Part shown: piece after piece, positions 35,198-43,227 of the stretch
Layout of the letters: each line of letters begins with the position of its first letter
Numbering within the stretch: position 1 is the first letter of the stretch
Assembly: GCA_965220775.1 (NCBI GenBank)
Contig: OZ244845.1
Span: forward strand, 248,001 to 312,000
Length of the DNA stretch: 64,000 nucleotides
DNA from: G963664835 sp965220775
Lineage (GTDB): Bacteria; Chloroflexota; UBA6077; FW602-bin22; JBCLEL01
Reading direction: 5' to 3'
The notes under the pieces: generated by a model
Databases searched by the model: none
The model's input: the letters and a program-made list of their open reading frames with translations, nothing else
What the model was told of the DNA's origin: nothing
Program-made: the position numbers and the translations under genes

Positions 35198-36235
35198 ATG
35201 ACAATATCCAGACGCGCCTTCCTAAGAGGATTTTCCGCCGCGGCCGGCATTGCCGCCCTGGCCGGATGCGACTTGTTGGGCCAATCGGACCCAGCGGACG
35301 GTGAGGGTATTAGGATCGTTGCGCCTGCTCGAATTACGGACCAGCCGGATCCGAATTCCACGCCGACCGCCGAACCTGACACCTGGCAGATGGGAGCCCC
35401 CATGCCGACACCCCGAGCCATGGTTGCTGGCGCGGCCGTCCAAGGTTGGATCTACGTCATGGGCGGGTTACGGCAGGGCGGCGCCAGTGACGACAACGAG
35501 GCATACGATCCCTTCACAGACCGTTGGCAAGAGGCGGCCCCTTTGCCTCAGCCACTCCTCAACGCCGCGGCCGTCGGCGCCGACGGCGCGATATACGTCG
35601 TCGGAGGTTTCGATCAAGAAGTTCGCCCATCTCCCGATTCGTGGCGCTACGATCCTTCCACTGATAGTTGGGAACAACTCCGGCCCATGCCGACTCCACG
35701 GGGAGGACTCGGCGCAGCCTTTGTCGACGGAATGATCTATGCGGTCGGCGGCAGCGCCGGCCCCATAGAAGAGCTGCCGACGCTTGAAGCCTACGACATC
35801 TCGAACGACCGATGGGAATCATTAGAGCCCATGCCGACTCCGCGAGCGTACTTCGCGGTTGGCGCCGTGCGAAACAAGATTGCGATAGCTGGCGGTAACT
35901 CGAGCACGACGGCTGACATCGTAGACGCTAACGAAATCTACGACCCGATCGCCGATAAATGGCGCGCCGCCGCTCCAATACCCAACGCCCGAAGCTATAT
36001 TGCCGCCGCGGTTGTGGAAGATCGAATGTACGTACTCGGCGGGACGAATCGACAAGACACACTTGCCGACAACGAAATATACGACATCGACGGCGACGCC
36101 TGGAGCACCGGCCGGCCTATGACAGTTGGCCGCGCCGGAATTGCCGCAGCCGCACTAGGCGGACGCATCTACATAATCGGCGGCGCTAGACGCGGTGAGG
36201 CCTACGGCTCGACGAACGAGATCTATCAGACGTGA
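35198..36235 (+). CDS. Tat-exported lipoprotein with Kelch beta-propeller, copy 2
   Basis: A 345-residue near-twin of copy 3 and a close relative of copy 1. Same Tat signal (SRRAFLRGFSA), lipobox Cys24 and six Kelch blades. It starts 29 bases after copy 1. The short leader CAATGACCTTAGAAT is shared with the spacer before copy 3, so the unit of duplication includes its upstream region. Probably anchored to the outer face of the membrane; ligand unknown. Confidence 0.85.
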   Translation: MTISRRAFLRGFSAAAGIAALAGCDLLGQSDPADGEGIRIVAPARITDQPDPNSTPTAEPDTWQMGAPMPTPRAMVAGAAVQGWIYVMGGLRQGGASDDNEAYDPFTDRWQEAAPLPQPLLNAAAVGADGAIYVVGGFDQEVRPSPDSWRYDPSTDSWEQLRPMPTPRGGLGAAFVDGMIYAVGGSAGPIEELPTLEAYDISNDRWESLEPMPTPRAYFAVGAVRNKIAIAGGNSSTTADIVDANEIYDPIADKWRAAAPIPNARSYIAAAVVEDRMYVLGGTNRQDTLADNEIYDIDGDAWSTGRPMTVGRAGIAAAALGGRIYIIGGARRGEAYGSTNEIYQT

Positions 36236-36264
36236 ACTCGCCGGATGACCTTAGAATATATGGC

Positions 36265-37302
36265 ATGACAATATCCAGACGCGCCTTCCTAAGAGGATTT
36301 TCCGCCACGGCCGGCATTTCCGCCCTGGCCGGATGCGACTTGTTGGGCCAATTGGATCCAGCGGACGGTGAGGGTATTGGGATCATTGCGCCTGCTCGAA
36401 TTACGGACCAGCCGGATCCGAATTCCACGCCGACCGCCGAACCTGACACCTGGCATATGGGAGCCCCGATGCCAACTCCCCGAGCCATGGTTGCCGGCGC
36501 GGCCGTCCATGGTGGAATCTACGTCATGGGCGGGTTACGGGAGGGCGGCGCCAGTGACGACAACGAGGCATACGATCCCTTCACAGACCGTTGGCAAGAG
36601 GCGGCCCCTTTGCCTCAGCCACTCCTCAACGCCGCGGCCGTCGGCGCCGACGGCGCGATATACGTCGTCGGAGGTTTCGATCAAGAAGTTCGCCCATCTC
36701 CCGATTCGTGGCGCTACGATCCTTCCACTGATAGTTGGGAACAACTCCGGCCCATGCCGACTCCACGGGGAGGACTTGGCGCAGCCTTTGTCGCCGGAAC
36801 GATCTATGCGGTCGGCGGCAGCGCCGGCCCTATAGAAGAGCTGCCGACGCTCGAAGCCTACGACATCTCAAACGACCGATGGGAATCATTAGAGCCCATG
36901 CCGACTCCGCAAGCGTACTTTGCGGTTGGCGCCGTGCGAAACAAGATTGCGATAGCTGGCGGTAACTCGAGCACGACGGCTGACATCGTAAACGCTAACG
37001 AAATCTACGACCCGATCGCCGATAAATGGCGCGCCGCCGCTCCAATACCCAACGCCCGAAGCTATATTGCCGCCGCGGTTGTGGAAGATCGAATGTACGT
37101 ACTCGGCGGGACGAATCGACAAGACACACTTGCCGACAACGAAATATACGACATCGACGGCGACGCCTGGAGCACCGGCCGGCCTATGACAGTTGGCCGC
37201 GCCGGAATTGCCGCAGCCGCACTGGGCGGACGCATCTACATAATCGGCGGCGCTAGACGCGGTGAGGCCTACGGCTCGACGAACGAGATCTACCAGGCCT
37301 GA
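36265..37302 (+). CDS. Tat-exported lipoprotein with Kelch beta-propeller, copy 3
   Basis: A 345-residue protein differing from copy 2 at only about a dozen scattered positions (for example Gln for Arg after PMPTP and Asn for Asp in the DIVNANE blade). ATG 36265 is chosen over an upstream in-frame ATG at 36232 so that the twin-arginine signal stays at the N-terminus, as in the other copies. The close match of copies 2 and 3 points to a recent duplication or continuing gene conversion. Confidence 0.85.
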   Translation: MTISRRAFLRGFSATAGISALAGCDLLGQLDPADGEGIGIIAPARITDQPDPNSTPTAEPDTWHMGAPMPTPRAMVAGAAVHGGIYVMGGLREGGASDDNEAYDPFTDRWQEAAPLPQPLLNAAAVGADGAIYVVGGFDQEVRPSPDSWRYDPSTDSWEQLRPMPTPRGGLGAAFVAGTIYAVGGSAGPIEELPTLEAYDISNDRWESLEPMPTPQAYFAVGAVRNKIAIAGGNSSTTADIVNANEIYDPIADKWRAAAPIPNARSYIAAAVVEDRMYVLGGTNRQDTLADNEIYDIDGDAWSTGRPMTVGRAGIAAAALGGRIYIIGGARRGEAYGSTNEIYQA

Positions 37303-37367
37303 GTACAGCGCAGAAGCCGGCTCTCGCCGGAACCAGTTTCCGTTCACGCTTGGCGACGGTCAACTCT

Positions 37368-37793
37368 CTATCGCAACGGGCCGGACCGAGCCCCGGGCTC
37401 CAAGACCTCAATGTAGCTACTCGATCTGACCTGCAATTCCTGATCCCAGGTAACAAGAGGAATACCCATTGAATGCGCCACTACCACGTACACGGCGTCC
37501 GCACCGCGTAGCCGCAAGTTGGCGGCTACCTTAGCAGCCTCGGCACCCAAACCGGCGTCCAGAGCTACTACGCGCAGTCCCGGTGCGTTCAAGACTTGCT
37601 CCGCCGATTGATGGCCGAGCGCTGCTACCCCCGTGCGTCTCGAAATCGCGCCGGAAACCTCTGCCAACGCGAGCGAAGGGATGACAAGGTTGTCACCGCC
37701 CGCTAGTCTCTGACTTAGCCAAGCCCTTGTCACCACGTGATGTGCGTCGTGAGGAACGAAACCGCTCACCCAAACGCTCGCATCTATGACCAT
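37368..37793 (-). CDS. vapC: VapC-type PIN-domain toxin (ribonuclease)
   Basis: A 141-residue PIN-domain nuclease. The acidic metal-binding residues are present: Asp4 (VIDASV), Glu45 (LAEV), Asp99 (GADA) and Asp117 (TWDQE). VapC toxins cut specific RNAs such as tRNA. Its ATG overlaps the antitoxin stop by one base (TGATG). It is the distal gene of a two-gene unit under the palindrome at 38069. Confidence 0.87.
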   Translation of the reverse strand: MVIDASVWVSGFVPHDAHHVVTRAWLSQRLAGGDNLVIPSLALAEVSGAISRRTGVAALGHQSAEQVLNAPGLRVVALDAGLGAEAAKVAANLRLRGADAVYVVVAHSMGIPLVTWDQELQVRSSSYIEVLEPGARSGPLR

Positions 37794-38053
37794 CAGAGCT
37801 CTCGACGTCCCTCGCGCACGGCATCAACAGCGGATACTCCATCCGGCCAGTGGACGCCGATAGCTTTGGCCAATTTCTCCCAATTGGCGTTGAAGTTGGA
37901 CAAAGCGTTCTTGGTCTCGGGTTGGGTCACAGGCACCAAGCGAGCGATCACGCGACCACGGTAACTCACTTCGAATACATCTCCATCGTCCCGAACGCGG
38001 CGCAAGACTTCGCTCGCTCGTTCCCTCAGTTCACGGACCCCAATCGTCTCCAT
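37793..38053 (-). CDS. vapB: Phd/VapB-type antitoxin
   Basis: An 86-residue antitoxin with the Phd-like core IGVRELRERASEVLRRVRDDG followed by VSYRGRVIARLVPV and a C-terminal acidic helix that would cover the VapC site. ATG 38053 has AGGAGG ahead. Its DNA target is probably the perfect 20-base palindrome that begins 16 bases upstream. Confidence 0.87.
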   Translation of the reverse strand: METIGVRELRERASEVLRRVRDDGDVFEVSYRGRVIARLVPVTQPETKNALSNFNANWEKLAKAIGVHWPDGVSAVDAVREGRREL

Positions 38054-38068
38054 GAAACCTCCTCACAA

Positions 38069-38088
38069 GTGCCTACAATTGTAGGCAC
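38069..38088. promoter_or_regulatory. Perfect 20-base operator palindrome of vapBC
   Basis: GTGCCTACAATTGTAGGCAC is a perfect palindrome directly upstream of the vapB ribosome site. It is the expected binding site of the VapBC complex for autoregulation. Confidence 0.75.
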
Positions 38089-38118
38089 ATCATAACAGAA
38101 TAAGTGTTGGTTCCACTG

Positions 38119-38225
38119 CCGGCCGGCAAGTGGAGTCGGAGCGGGCCCCCCGTCACCTCGGCATGAGGGTCGATTCAACCACGCAGCGGACCTCAGAGAT
38201 GCCGGCCTGAGCCGTGCTTTCGGCC
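38119..38225. repeat. Dispersed repeat, copy A (upstream of hicAB)
   Basis: About 105 bases similar to 40060-40170. Shared blocks in the same order are CCGGCCGGCAAGTGG, TTGAGGGT or ATGAGGGT, GATTCAA and ATGCCGGCCTGAGC. Both copies lie 80-110 bases upstream of a toxin-first module on the plus strand. Read on the minus strand, both give similar peptides (TAQAG, VESTL), so they may be remnants of a gene. Confidence 0.6.
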
Positions 38226-38300
38226 AGGGTCAGCCCCTAAACTAGATCCCCGAACGGCCGGCAGTAGATGCCATGTGGCGCTCTTATCCACTGCAACTGA

Positions 38301-38330
38301 TTGACGCTTAGTATCTATATTGATACTATA
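38301..38330 (+). promoter_or_regulatory. Promoter and operator of hicAB, probably giving a leaderless mRNA
   Basis: TTGACG (38301-38306) and TACTAT (38325-38330) are 18 bases apart. Between and over them lie the arms TAGTATC and GATACTA (38309-38328). The HicA start codon is only 5 bases after the -10, so transcription probably begins at or next to the ATG. Confidence 0.55.
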
Positions 38331-38335
38331 CAGGC

Positions 38336-38587
38336 ATGGCACGCGTCGAGTCGATCCTGAAGGCATTGAGGAGGAATCCGAAGGGCGTGCGCTTTGCCGA
38401 CCTGGTGAAAATCTGCGACTCCTACTTCGGCGAGGCTCGACAGGCCAGCGGTAGTCACAGGGTTTACCGCACGCCATGGCCGGGGGATCCGCGAGTTAAC
38501 ATCCAGAATGACAACGGAATGGCTAAAGCGTATCAGGTTCGGCAAATCCTTAAAGCAATTCAGAAGTTGGAGCTTCAAGATGAGTGA
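38336..38587 (+). CDS. hicA: HicA-type mRNA interferase toxin
   Basis: An 83-residue double-stranded-RNA-binding-fold toxin. The catalytic His41 lies in GSHRVYRTP, followed by VNIQNDNGMAKAYQVRQILKAI, the usual HicA C-terminal half. It cuts mRNA independently of ribosomes. The gene overlaps hicB by 8 bases. Its ATG sits too close to the -10 element for a ribosome site, which suggests leaderless translation. Confidence 0.9.
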   Translation: MARVESILKALRRNPKGVRFADLVKICDSYFGEARQASGSHRVYRTPWPGDPRVNIQNDNGMAKAYQVRQILKAIQKLELQDE

Positions 38588-38924
38588 TCACTACACCTAT
38601 CGGGTTACTTGGTCGCCAGACGACTGCGAACACGTTGGGCTCTGTTTGGAATTCCCCTCGCTTAGCTGGTTGGCCTCAACTCCCGAGGAGGCGTTCACCG
38701 GAATCCGGAGGCTGGTGGCCGAGGTAGTTTTGGATATGAGAGGATCTGACGAGCCTCCGCCGGCGCCGTTAGCAGATCGCGCGTACAGCGGAAAGTTCAT
38801 AGTGCGCGTTCCCCCAGAGACTCACCGCGAGCTTATGCTTGAGGCTGCTGAGGAGAGGGTCAGTCTAAACCGGCTTGTGAGCGCGCGTCTGAGTCGATCG
38901 ACAGCGGGTGATCCGCTGAGGTAG
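38580..38924 (+). CDS. hicB: HicB-type antitoxin
   Basis: A 114-residue antitoxin. Residues about 1-60 form the partly degraded RNase-H-like HicB domain (YTYRVTWSPDDCEHVGLCLEFP). Residues about 75-110 form a ribbon-helix-helix (KFIVRVPPETHRELMLEAAEER) that binds DNA. It overlaps hicA by 8 bases, so translation is coupled, and it should bind the operator at 38309. Confidence 0.9.
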   Translation: MSDHYTYRVTWSPDDCEHVGLCLEFPSLSWLASTPEEAFTGIRRLVAEVVLDMRGSDEPPPAPLADRAYSGKFIVRVPPETHRELMLEAAEERVSLNRLVSARLSRSTAGDPLR

Positions 38925-39053
38925 GAGTAACGGCTGATACAGATCGACCGCTGCGAGACGTGGCGGCCTATCTTTGAACCACCCACGCCCATAGCCGGCC
39001 AGAGCGACGGTTAGGGATATTGCAGGGTTCCTAGCGCAAATAGGAGTGACGCC

Positions 39054-39383
39054 ATGATCGAATACAAAGGCTATATTGCGAAGGTGGAATACGACGACTC
39101 GGTTGGACTACTGCATGGTAGCGTGATCAATAGCGGCGCATATCCCATCGCCAACTGCGAGGCGGCCGATGTCGAAACACTCAAAAAGGAGCTCCGCATA
39201 TCCATTGACGAGTATCTGGCCTCGTGCGAAGAGGACGGCGTCGAACCTAGAAAGCCGTTCTCCGGCAACCTTCACCTCAGGCTCGGCACGGACCTTCACC
39301 AACGTATCGCGGTCTCGGCCACCCAGAGCGATCTGAGCATAAACAGTTGGATCAAGCAGGTCTTAGAGAAGAATGTGCCCTAA
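39054..39383 (+). CDS. Orphan HicB-family antitoxin, first
   Basis: A 109-residue HicB-family protein: an RNase-H-like part (MIEYKGYIAKVEYDDSVGLLHGSV) and a C-terminal ribbon-helix-helix (NLHLRLGTDLHQRIAVSATQ). AAATAGGAG precedes the ATG. No HicA toxin lies up- or downstream. It might neutralise toxins of other loci or serve as a regulator. Confidence 0.85.
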   Translation: MIEYKGYIAKVEYDDSVGLLHGSVINSGAYPIANCEAADVETLKKELRISIDEYLASCEEDGVEPRKPFSGNLHLRLGTDLHQRIAVSATQSDLSINSWIKQVLEKNVP

Positions 39384-39446
39384 TGAGAAGACTTCTGACG
39401 GAGGCCGGAACGTGAGCAAGGCAGGCCCTTTTTCGAGGTTGGAGTT

Positions 39447-39887
39447 ATGAAATTCGTCTATCCGGCACGACTTTCCCGGCAGGCGGAGGATGAGGTGGTC
39501 GTCTCATTCCGGGATGTACCATGGTGCCACACGTCCGGCGCTGATGTAACTGAGGCACTGGCCGAAGGCGAAGACGCGCTCGAGGAGGCGATCGCCGGAT
39601 GTATCAACCACAACGAATCAATACCAATGCCAAGCGAACCACTTCCCGGCGAGTTTCTCGTTACCGTTCCCGCAGAGACGGCGGCTAAGGCGGCCTTGGC
39701 GCTGGCGTTTCGGGCAAGCGGTTTGACGCGCGTTGCACTCGCCAAGTGTCTTGGCGTGGATGATAAAGTGGTGCGCCGGATGCTTGATCCACGGCACCGA
39801 ACTTCCATTCGTCGTCTCAATGACGCGTTGCGGGCACTTGGCAGCGAAGCAGTCCTCAAGGTGCAGGAAGTTCAGCCCATCAGATGA
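39447..39887 (+). CDS. Orphan HicB-family antitoxin with helix-turn-helix, second
   Basis: A 146-residue HicB-family protein. Residues about 1-60 hold the HicB fold (YPARLSRQAEDEVVVSFRDVPWCHTSG). Residues about 85-130 form a helix-turn-helix of Cro/XRE kind (LTRVALAKCLGVDDKVVRRML) instead of a ribbon-helix-helix, a known HicB variant. GTTGGAG precedes the ATG. No toxin gene accompanies it. Confidence 0.83.
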   Translation: MKFVYPARLSRQAEDEVVVSFRDVPWCHTSGADVTEALAEGEDALEEAIAGCINHNESIPMPSEPLPGEFLVTVPAETAAKAALALAFRASGLTRVALAKCLGVDDKVVRRMLDPRHRTSIRRLNDALRALGSEAVLKVQEVQPIR

Positions 39888-40247
39888 CCGGACGATCTGT
39901 TTGGCAACGTGTCCCGAATAAGCTTCAGTTTGAATTGAAGGCAGTCTCTAAGTCTTGCCAGTGGGGCCAAGATCACCACCAGCAAACCTTAAATTGCAAA
40001 ACCAACTGCCGGTAGAGAACTGAGTAGCGCCGGGGCTTGTCACCAACCGGCACCCCGAGCCGGCCGGCAAGTGGGGTCCGAGCAGGCTTCCTCAGTTGCC
40101 CCGGCTTGAGGGTAGATTCAATAACGCGACGAACCTGATACATGCCGGCCTGAGCGGTACTCTTGGCGGATACTCTTTGCTTGGATAACCTCGCAAATAT
40201 AACCACTAGACATAGTAACCATCTCCGCCAACGGCTATCATTTGTGC
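39888..40247. other. Intergenic region with dispersed repeats
   Basis: 360 bases. It contains a copy of the GGGGCTTGTC hairpin repeat (40021-40050) and repeat copy B (40060-40170). A minus-strand open frame (39973-40206) covers both and gives no recognised protein. A TATCAT at 40235-40240 could be the -10 of the HigBA locus. Confidence 0.45.
40060..40170. repeat. Dispersed repeat, copy B (upstream of the second higBA)
   Basis: Partner of the repeat at 38119-38225, with the same order of conserved blocks. It ends about 78 bases before the broken higB gene. The two copies may have spread together with toxin-antitoxin modules. Confidence 0.6.
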
Positions 40248-40526
40248 ATGAAGCTTTTCGGGGACCGAGACACTGAAAGGCTATTCAACGGAGAGACAGT
40301 CAGGCGCCTGCCGGTTGACATACAGCGCCGAGCGCGAATGCGCCTTCAGTGAGTAACGACCGCAACCACGCTATCTGACCTCCGGGTTCCGCCCTCGCTC
40401 CGGCTAAAGGCCTTGCAAGGAGATCGAACAGGCCAATACGGTATTCGCATAAATGACCAGTGGCGCATCTGCTTTCGCTGGACAGAGCAAGGCGCGATGA
40501 GTGTTGAAGTCGTTGACTACCACTGA
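40248..40526 (+). pseudogene. higB: HigB toxin gene interrupted by a stop codon
   Basis: The frame encodes a 92-position HigB-like protein matching the intact HigB at 17681: RRLPVDIQRRARMRL, then after the break SDLRVPPSLRLKALQGDR, GQYGIRINDQWRICFRW and VEVVDYH. One in-frame TGA at 40350-40352 interrupts it between RLQ and VTTATTL. Length and frame are otherwise perfect, so the change is a single-codon nonsense mutation. The antitoxin follows intact. Confidence 0.85.
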
Positions 40527-40536
40527 GAAGAGAACA

Positions 40537-40827
40537 ATGGATGTAAGCGCACCAATCCACCCCGGCGAACACTTGGCCGAGATTCTCAATGAACTCGGCG
40601 TCAGTCAACGCCGGCTGGCAAAGACCATTGATGTCCCACCACGGCAAGTAAACGAGATAATCCTTGGACGCCGGGCCATCACCGCAGACACCGCGTTACG
40701 AATCGGCAAGGCCCTATGTATGACCCCAGAATCTTGGTTGAACCTTCAGAGGCTCTACGACTTGGATGTCGCCCGAGCCTCAACGGACACTAGCGCCATC
40801 AAGCCTCTCGTCTCCGCAACCCCTTAA
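40537..40827 (+). CDS. higA: HigA-type antitoxin (XRE family) of a toxin-dead locus
   Basis: A 96-residue antitoxin with HPGEHLAEILNELG, a helix-turn-helix (VSQRRLAKTIDVPPRQVNEI) and LNLQRLYDLDVA. The start is ATG 40537 (MDVSAPIHPGE), 10 bases after the broken toxin; AGAAGAGAAC precedes it. With its toxin lost it may persist as a repressor or cross-protect against the HigB at 17681. Confidence 0.87.
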   Translation: MDVSAPIHPGEHLAEILNELGVSQRRLAKTIDVPPRQVNEIILGRRAITADTALRIGKALCMTPESWLNLQRLYDLDVARASTDTSAIKPLVSATP

Positions 40828-40958
40828 CCTCCCGCTCTCAACCCCAGCCGGCGTCCAATTACTCCTACAGCAGGCTCATCCCCGATCCCTTCTCGTTCAC
40901 ACGCTTCGACGCAATACTTCCCTTAAAACAGATCCGGTCTTGGCTGAGCCAATGACCA

Positions 40959-41747
40959 GTGCTACAATCCGGGGGCGGGTTTGTCGCAAATACTCAAGTC
41001 TGTGAGCCAGGTATAGAGTTGCGCATAAAACAATATTGGCTGGTGTTGAGCCGGCGCTGGTGGTTGATAGCGATAGTTGCGGCGGTGGCGACCGCCAGCA
41101 GCATCGGCTTTTCATATATGCAAACCCCGGTGTACCGTTCAGAAGTCAAGCTGACCGTGTCCCCATCCCGGCTCGACTACGGACTTACACTGGTGATCGA
41201 GAACCTCCTCCGGCAGTACAGCCAGCAACTGCAGACCAATAAGATCGCCGCCGCGGTAAACGAGAACCTCGACCTCGACCTGTCTCCGGAGAAGCTACTA
41301 GGCAAAGTGAAGGTCGCGGCAGTTTCCGAAGACTACATGCTGGTCATGACAATAGACGACACAGATCCCAACCGCGCACGCGACATCGCTTTCACCTGGG
41401 CAAGCGAGTTCGTCAATCAACAACAGATCCGCATGGCGCCGGTCGATCCGCGAGATCGAATAGAGGTGGACTTGCTGGACCGACCGAAGGCCGGCGAGTT
41501 GTTCTTCCCGAAGAAAAGGCAGATCGCGATCGGCGCTCTTGTATTGGGCTTACTCATCGGCGGGGTTCTGATCTTCGTGCTCGATTACCTGGATGACACC
41601 ATCAAAACCGGAGATGAAGTCGAGCAGTACGTCGGCCTCACCGTTCTTGGCTCGCTGCCGGCCGCACGTGCAGGAGGACAGACCCGTGCCGACGCCAACA
41701 ACCCGATGAAGCTTCCAACTGAGTCCAGAGCCGAGGGGTCGCGCTGA
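40959..41747 (+). CDS. Wzz/CpsC-like polysaccharide chain-length and kinase-adaptor protein
   Basis: A 262-residue membrane protein: membrane segment about 33-53, an extracytoplasmic domain (VYRSEVKLTVSPSRLDYG), and a second segment about 185-205 with the Wzz-like motif PKKRQIAIGALVLGL. A cytoplasmic tail follows. It controls chain length of exported polysaccharide and activates the CpsD kinase encoded next. A GTG at 40959 gives the longest form; a TTG near 41019 (LRIKQYWLVL) is plausible and would be closer to family length. First gene of a five-gene operon. Confidence 0.82.
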   Translation: MLQSGGGFVANTQVCEPGIELRIKQYWLVLSRRWWLIAIVAAVATASSIGFSYMQTPVYRSEVKLTVSPSRLDYGLTLVIENLLRQYSQQLQTNKIAAAVNENLDLDLSPEKLLGKVKVAAVSEDYMLVMTIDDTDPNRARDIAFTWASEFVNQQQIRMAPVDPRDRIEVDLLDRPKAGELFFPKKRQIAIGALVLGLLIGGVLIFVLDYLDDTIKTGDEVEQYVGLTVLGSLPAARAGGQTRADANNPMKLPTESRAEGSR

Positions 41748-42415
41748 TGGCCGCTAGCACCGAGAGCCTTGTAACACTAGGGGAACCAAGATCGCCAGGT
41801 GCCGAAGCCTACCGCACGCTGCGCACCAACATCCAGTTCTACAGTTTGGACAACCCTGTGCGGACGGTTCTTATCACCAGCTCCAACGCCCAAGAGGGCA
41901 AATCGACCACCATTGCCAATCTGGCGGTAACGTTCGCCCAAGCCGGTCAGGAGGTGATCCTTGTCGATTCCGACCTGCGCCGGCCGGCCCTCCACACCTA
42001 CTTCGGCGTCAAGATGTCGCCGGGGCTATCAAATGTTGTCCGCGATGATTCCGACGCGATCTCAGCATTGCAGGCTACTTCGGTGCCTGGGCTCCGTTTG
42101 CTCGCCAGCGGCGAACAGCCACCTAACCCTTCCGAGCTAATCAGCACTCAACGCATGGACCGCATCATCTCCGATCTGCGTCAAGAAGCTTCGATAGTAC
42201 TCTTCGATTCGCCTCCGATCGTCGCGGTCACCGACGCAGCTATACTGGCGCGTAAGGTTGATGGCGTCGTCCTAGTCGTCAGCATCGGACGGACCAAGCG
42301 AGACCACGCCGTCAGGGCGCGCGAGATTCTGGAAAAGGCCAACGTCAGAGTACTCGGCGCTGTTCTGAACAACGTAAAGATGGATAGCAGCTTACATCGG
42401 TACTATTCGAGCTGA
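41747..42415 (+). CDS. CpsD/CapB-type bacterial tyrosine kinase
   Basis: A 222-residue cytoplasmic kinase. It has Walker A in SSNAQEGKSTTIANLA, Walker A' in ILVDSDLRRP and Walker B in VLFDSPP, which define the BY-kinase family. The C-terminus holds only a YY pair instead of a long tyrosine cluster. With its membrane adaptor upstream (overlap TGATG) it governs polysaccharide export, and the phosphatase encoded next opposes it. Confidence 0.9.
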   Translation: MAASTESLVTLGEPRSPGAEAYRTLRTNIQFYSLDNPVRTVLITSSNAQEGKSTTIANLAVTFAQAGQEVILVDSDLRRPALHTYFGVKMSPGLSNVVRDDSDAISALQATSVPGLRLLASGEQPPNPSELISTQRMDRIISDLRQEASIVLFDSPPIVAVTDAAILARKVDGVVLVVSIGRTKRDHAVRAREILEKANVRVLGAVLNNVKMDSSLHRYYSS

Positions 42416-43227
42416 TGCTCGGCGACCAAGATACTTCTGCAGTCCCGCACCTCGATCTACACACGCATATCCTACCCGGCGTAGATGATGGTCCCGAATC
42501 GACTGAGCATTCGGTCGAGTTGATCGCGCAGTCCGTCCGGCAGGGCGCCGTCGGCATAGCGGCAACGCCCCATCGGAGCACCTGGGCCTATCACGAGCCG
42601 ATCCCAGCAATGGAGGCCAGGCTCGGCAGCTTGCGCCAAGCCTGTAGCAACGCCGGCTTGGACGTGGAGCTGTATATGGGCGGCGAGACCTTCCTGGTTC
42701 CAGAACTGGTGCGGCCGCGGGAGACCCTCGACATCGTTACGCTAAACAGGAGCCGCTATCTCCTGTTCGAACTGCCGTTCAACTATTATCCTCCGTACGT
42801 AGAGGAAATCGTATTCGAGCTACAGCTGCGGGGATACAAGCCAGTGTTAGCGCACGCCGAACGCTACACCCACTATCATCAGGACGTGAACCAAATAATC
42901 ACGTTGGTGGAACGCGGCGTTCTCGCGCAAATCAACGCCGGAAGCCTGGCCGGGGACCATGGGACCGCCGAGAGGGCTACAGCCGAGATCATGCTCGAGC
43001 ACCGCATGGCGCACCTCGTCGCCTCCGACTCCCACTCAGTTGACGCGCGGCCGCCGGCGGTGGCAGGCAACTACGATCGTCTGGTCGAGCTTGTGGGCGA
43101 TGAGGCGGCCAACAAGCTGGTGATGGGCGTGCCCCGCATGATCGTGGAGGACGAGGACGTGCCTAAAGTGGAGCCTCTAGCATACCAACGCCGCCATTTT
43201 TGGCAGATGTGGAGAGTCCAGGCTTGA
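42415..43227 (+). CDS. CpsB/CapC-type manganese tyrosine phosphatase (PHP family)
   Basis: A 270-residue PHP-fold phosphatase: LDLHTHILPGVDDG (about 14-27), ATPHRS, AHAERY and ASDSHS give the metal-binding His and Asp residues. It removes phosphate from the CpsD-type kinase. It overlaps the kinase gene by one base. The C-terminus overlaps the start of the next gene as TTGA. Confidence 0.88.
   Translation: MLGDQDTSAVPHLDLHTHILPGVDDGPESTEHSVELIAQSVRQGAVGIAATPHRSTWAYHEPIPAMEARLGSLRQACSNAGLDVELYMGGETFLVPELVRPRETLDIVTLNRSRYLLFELPFNYYPPYVEEIVFELQLRGYKPVLAHAERYTHYHQDVNQIITLVERGVLAQINAGSLAGDHGTAERATAEIMLEHRMAHLVASDSHSVDARPPAVAGNYDRLVELVGDEAANKLVMGVPRMIVEDEDVPKVEPLAYQRRHFWQMWRVQA

Larger units (their letters stand above)
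34128..37302 (+). repeat. Tandem triplication of a ~1.07-kb gene unit
   Basis: Three direct repeats each contain one Kelch lipoprotein gene plus about 30 bases of spacer. Units 2 and 3 are nearly identical in DNA over their whole length; unit 1 is clearly related but more diverged. This could mislead assembly from short reads. Confidence 0.85.
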
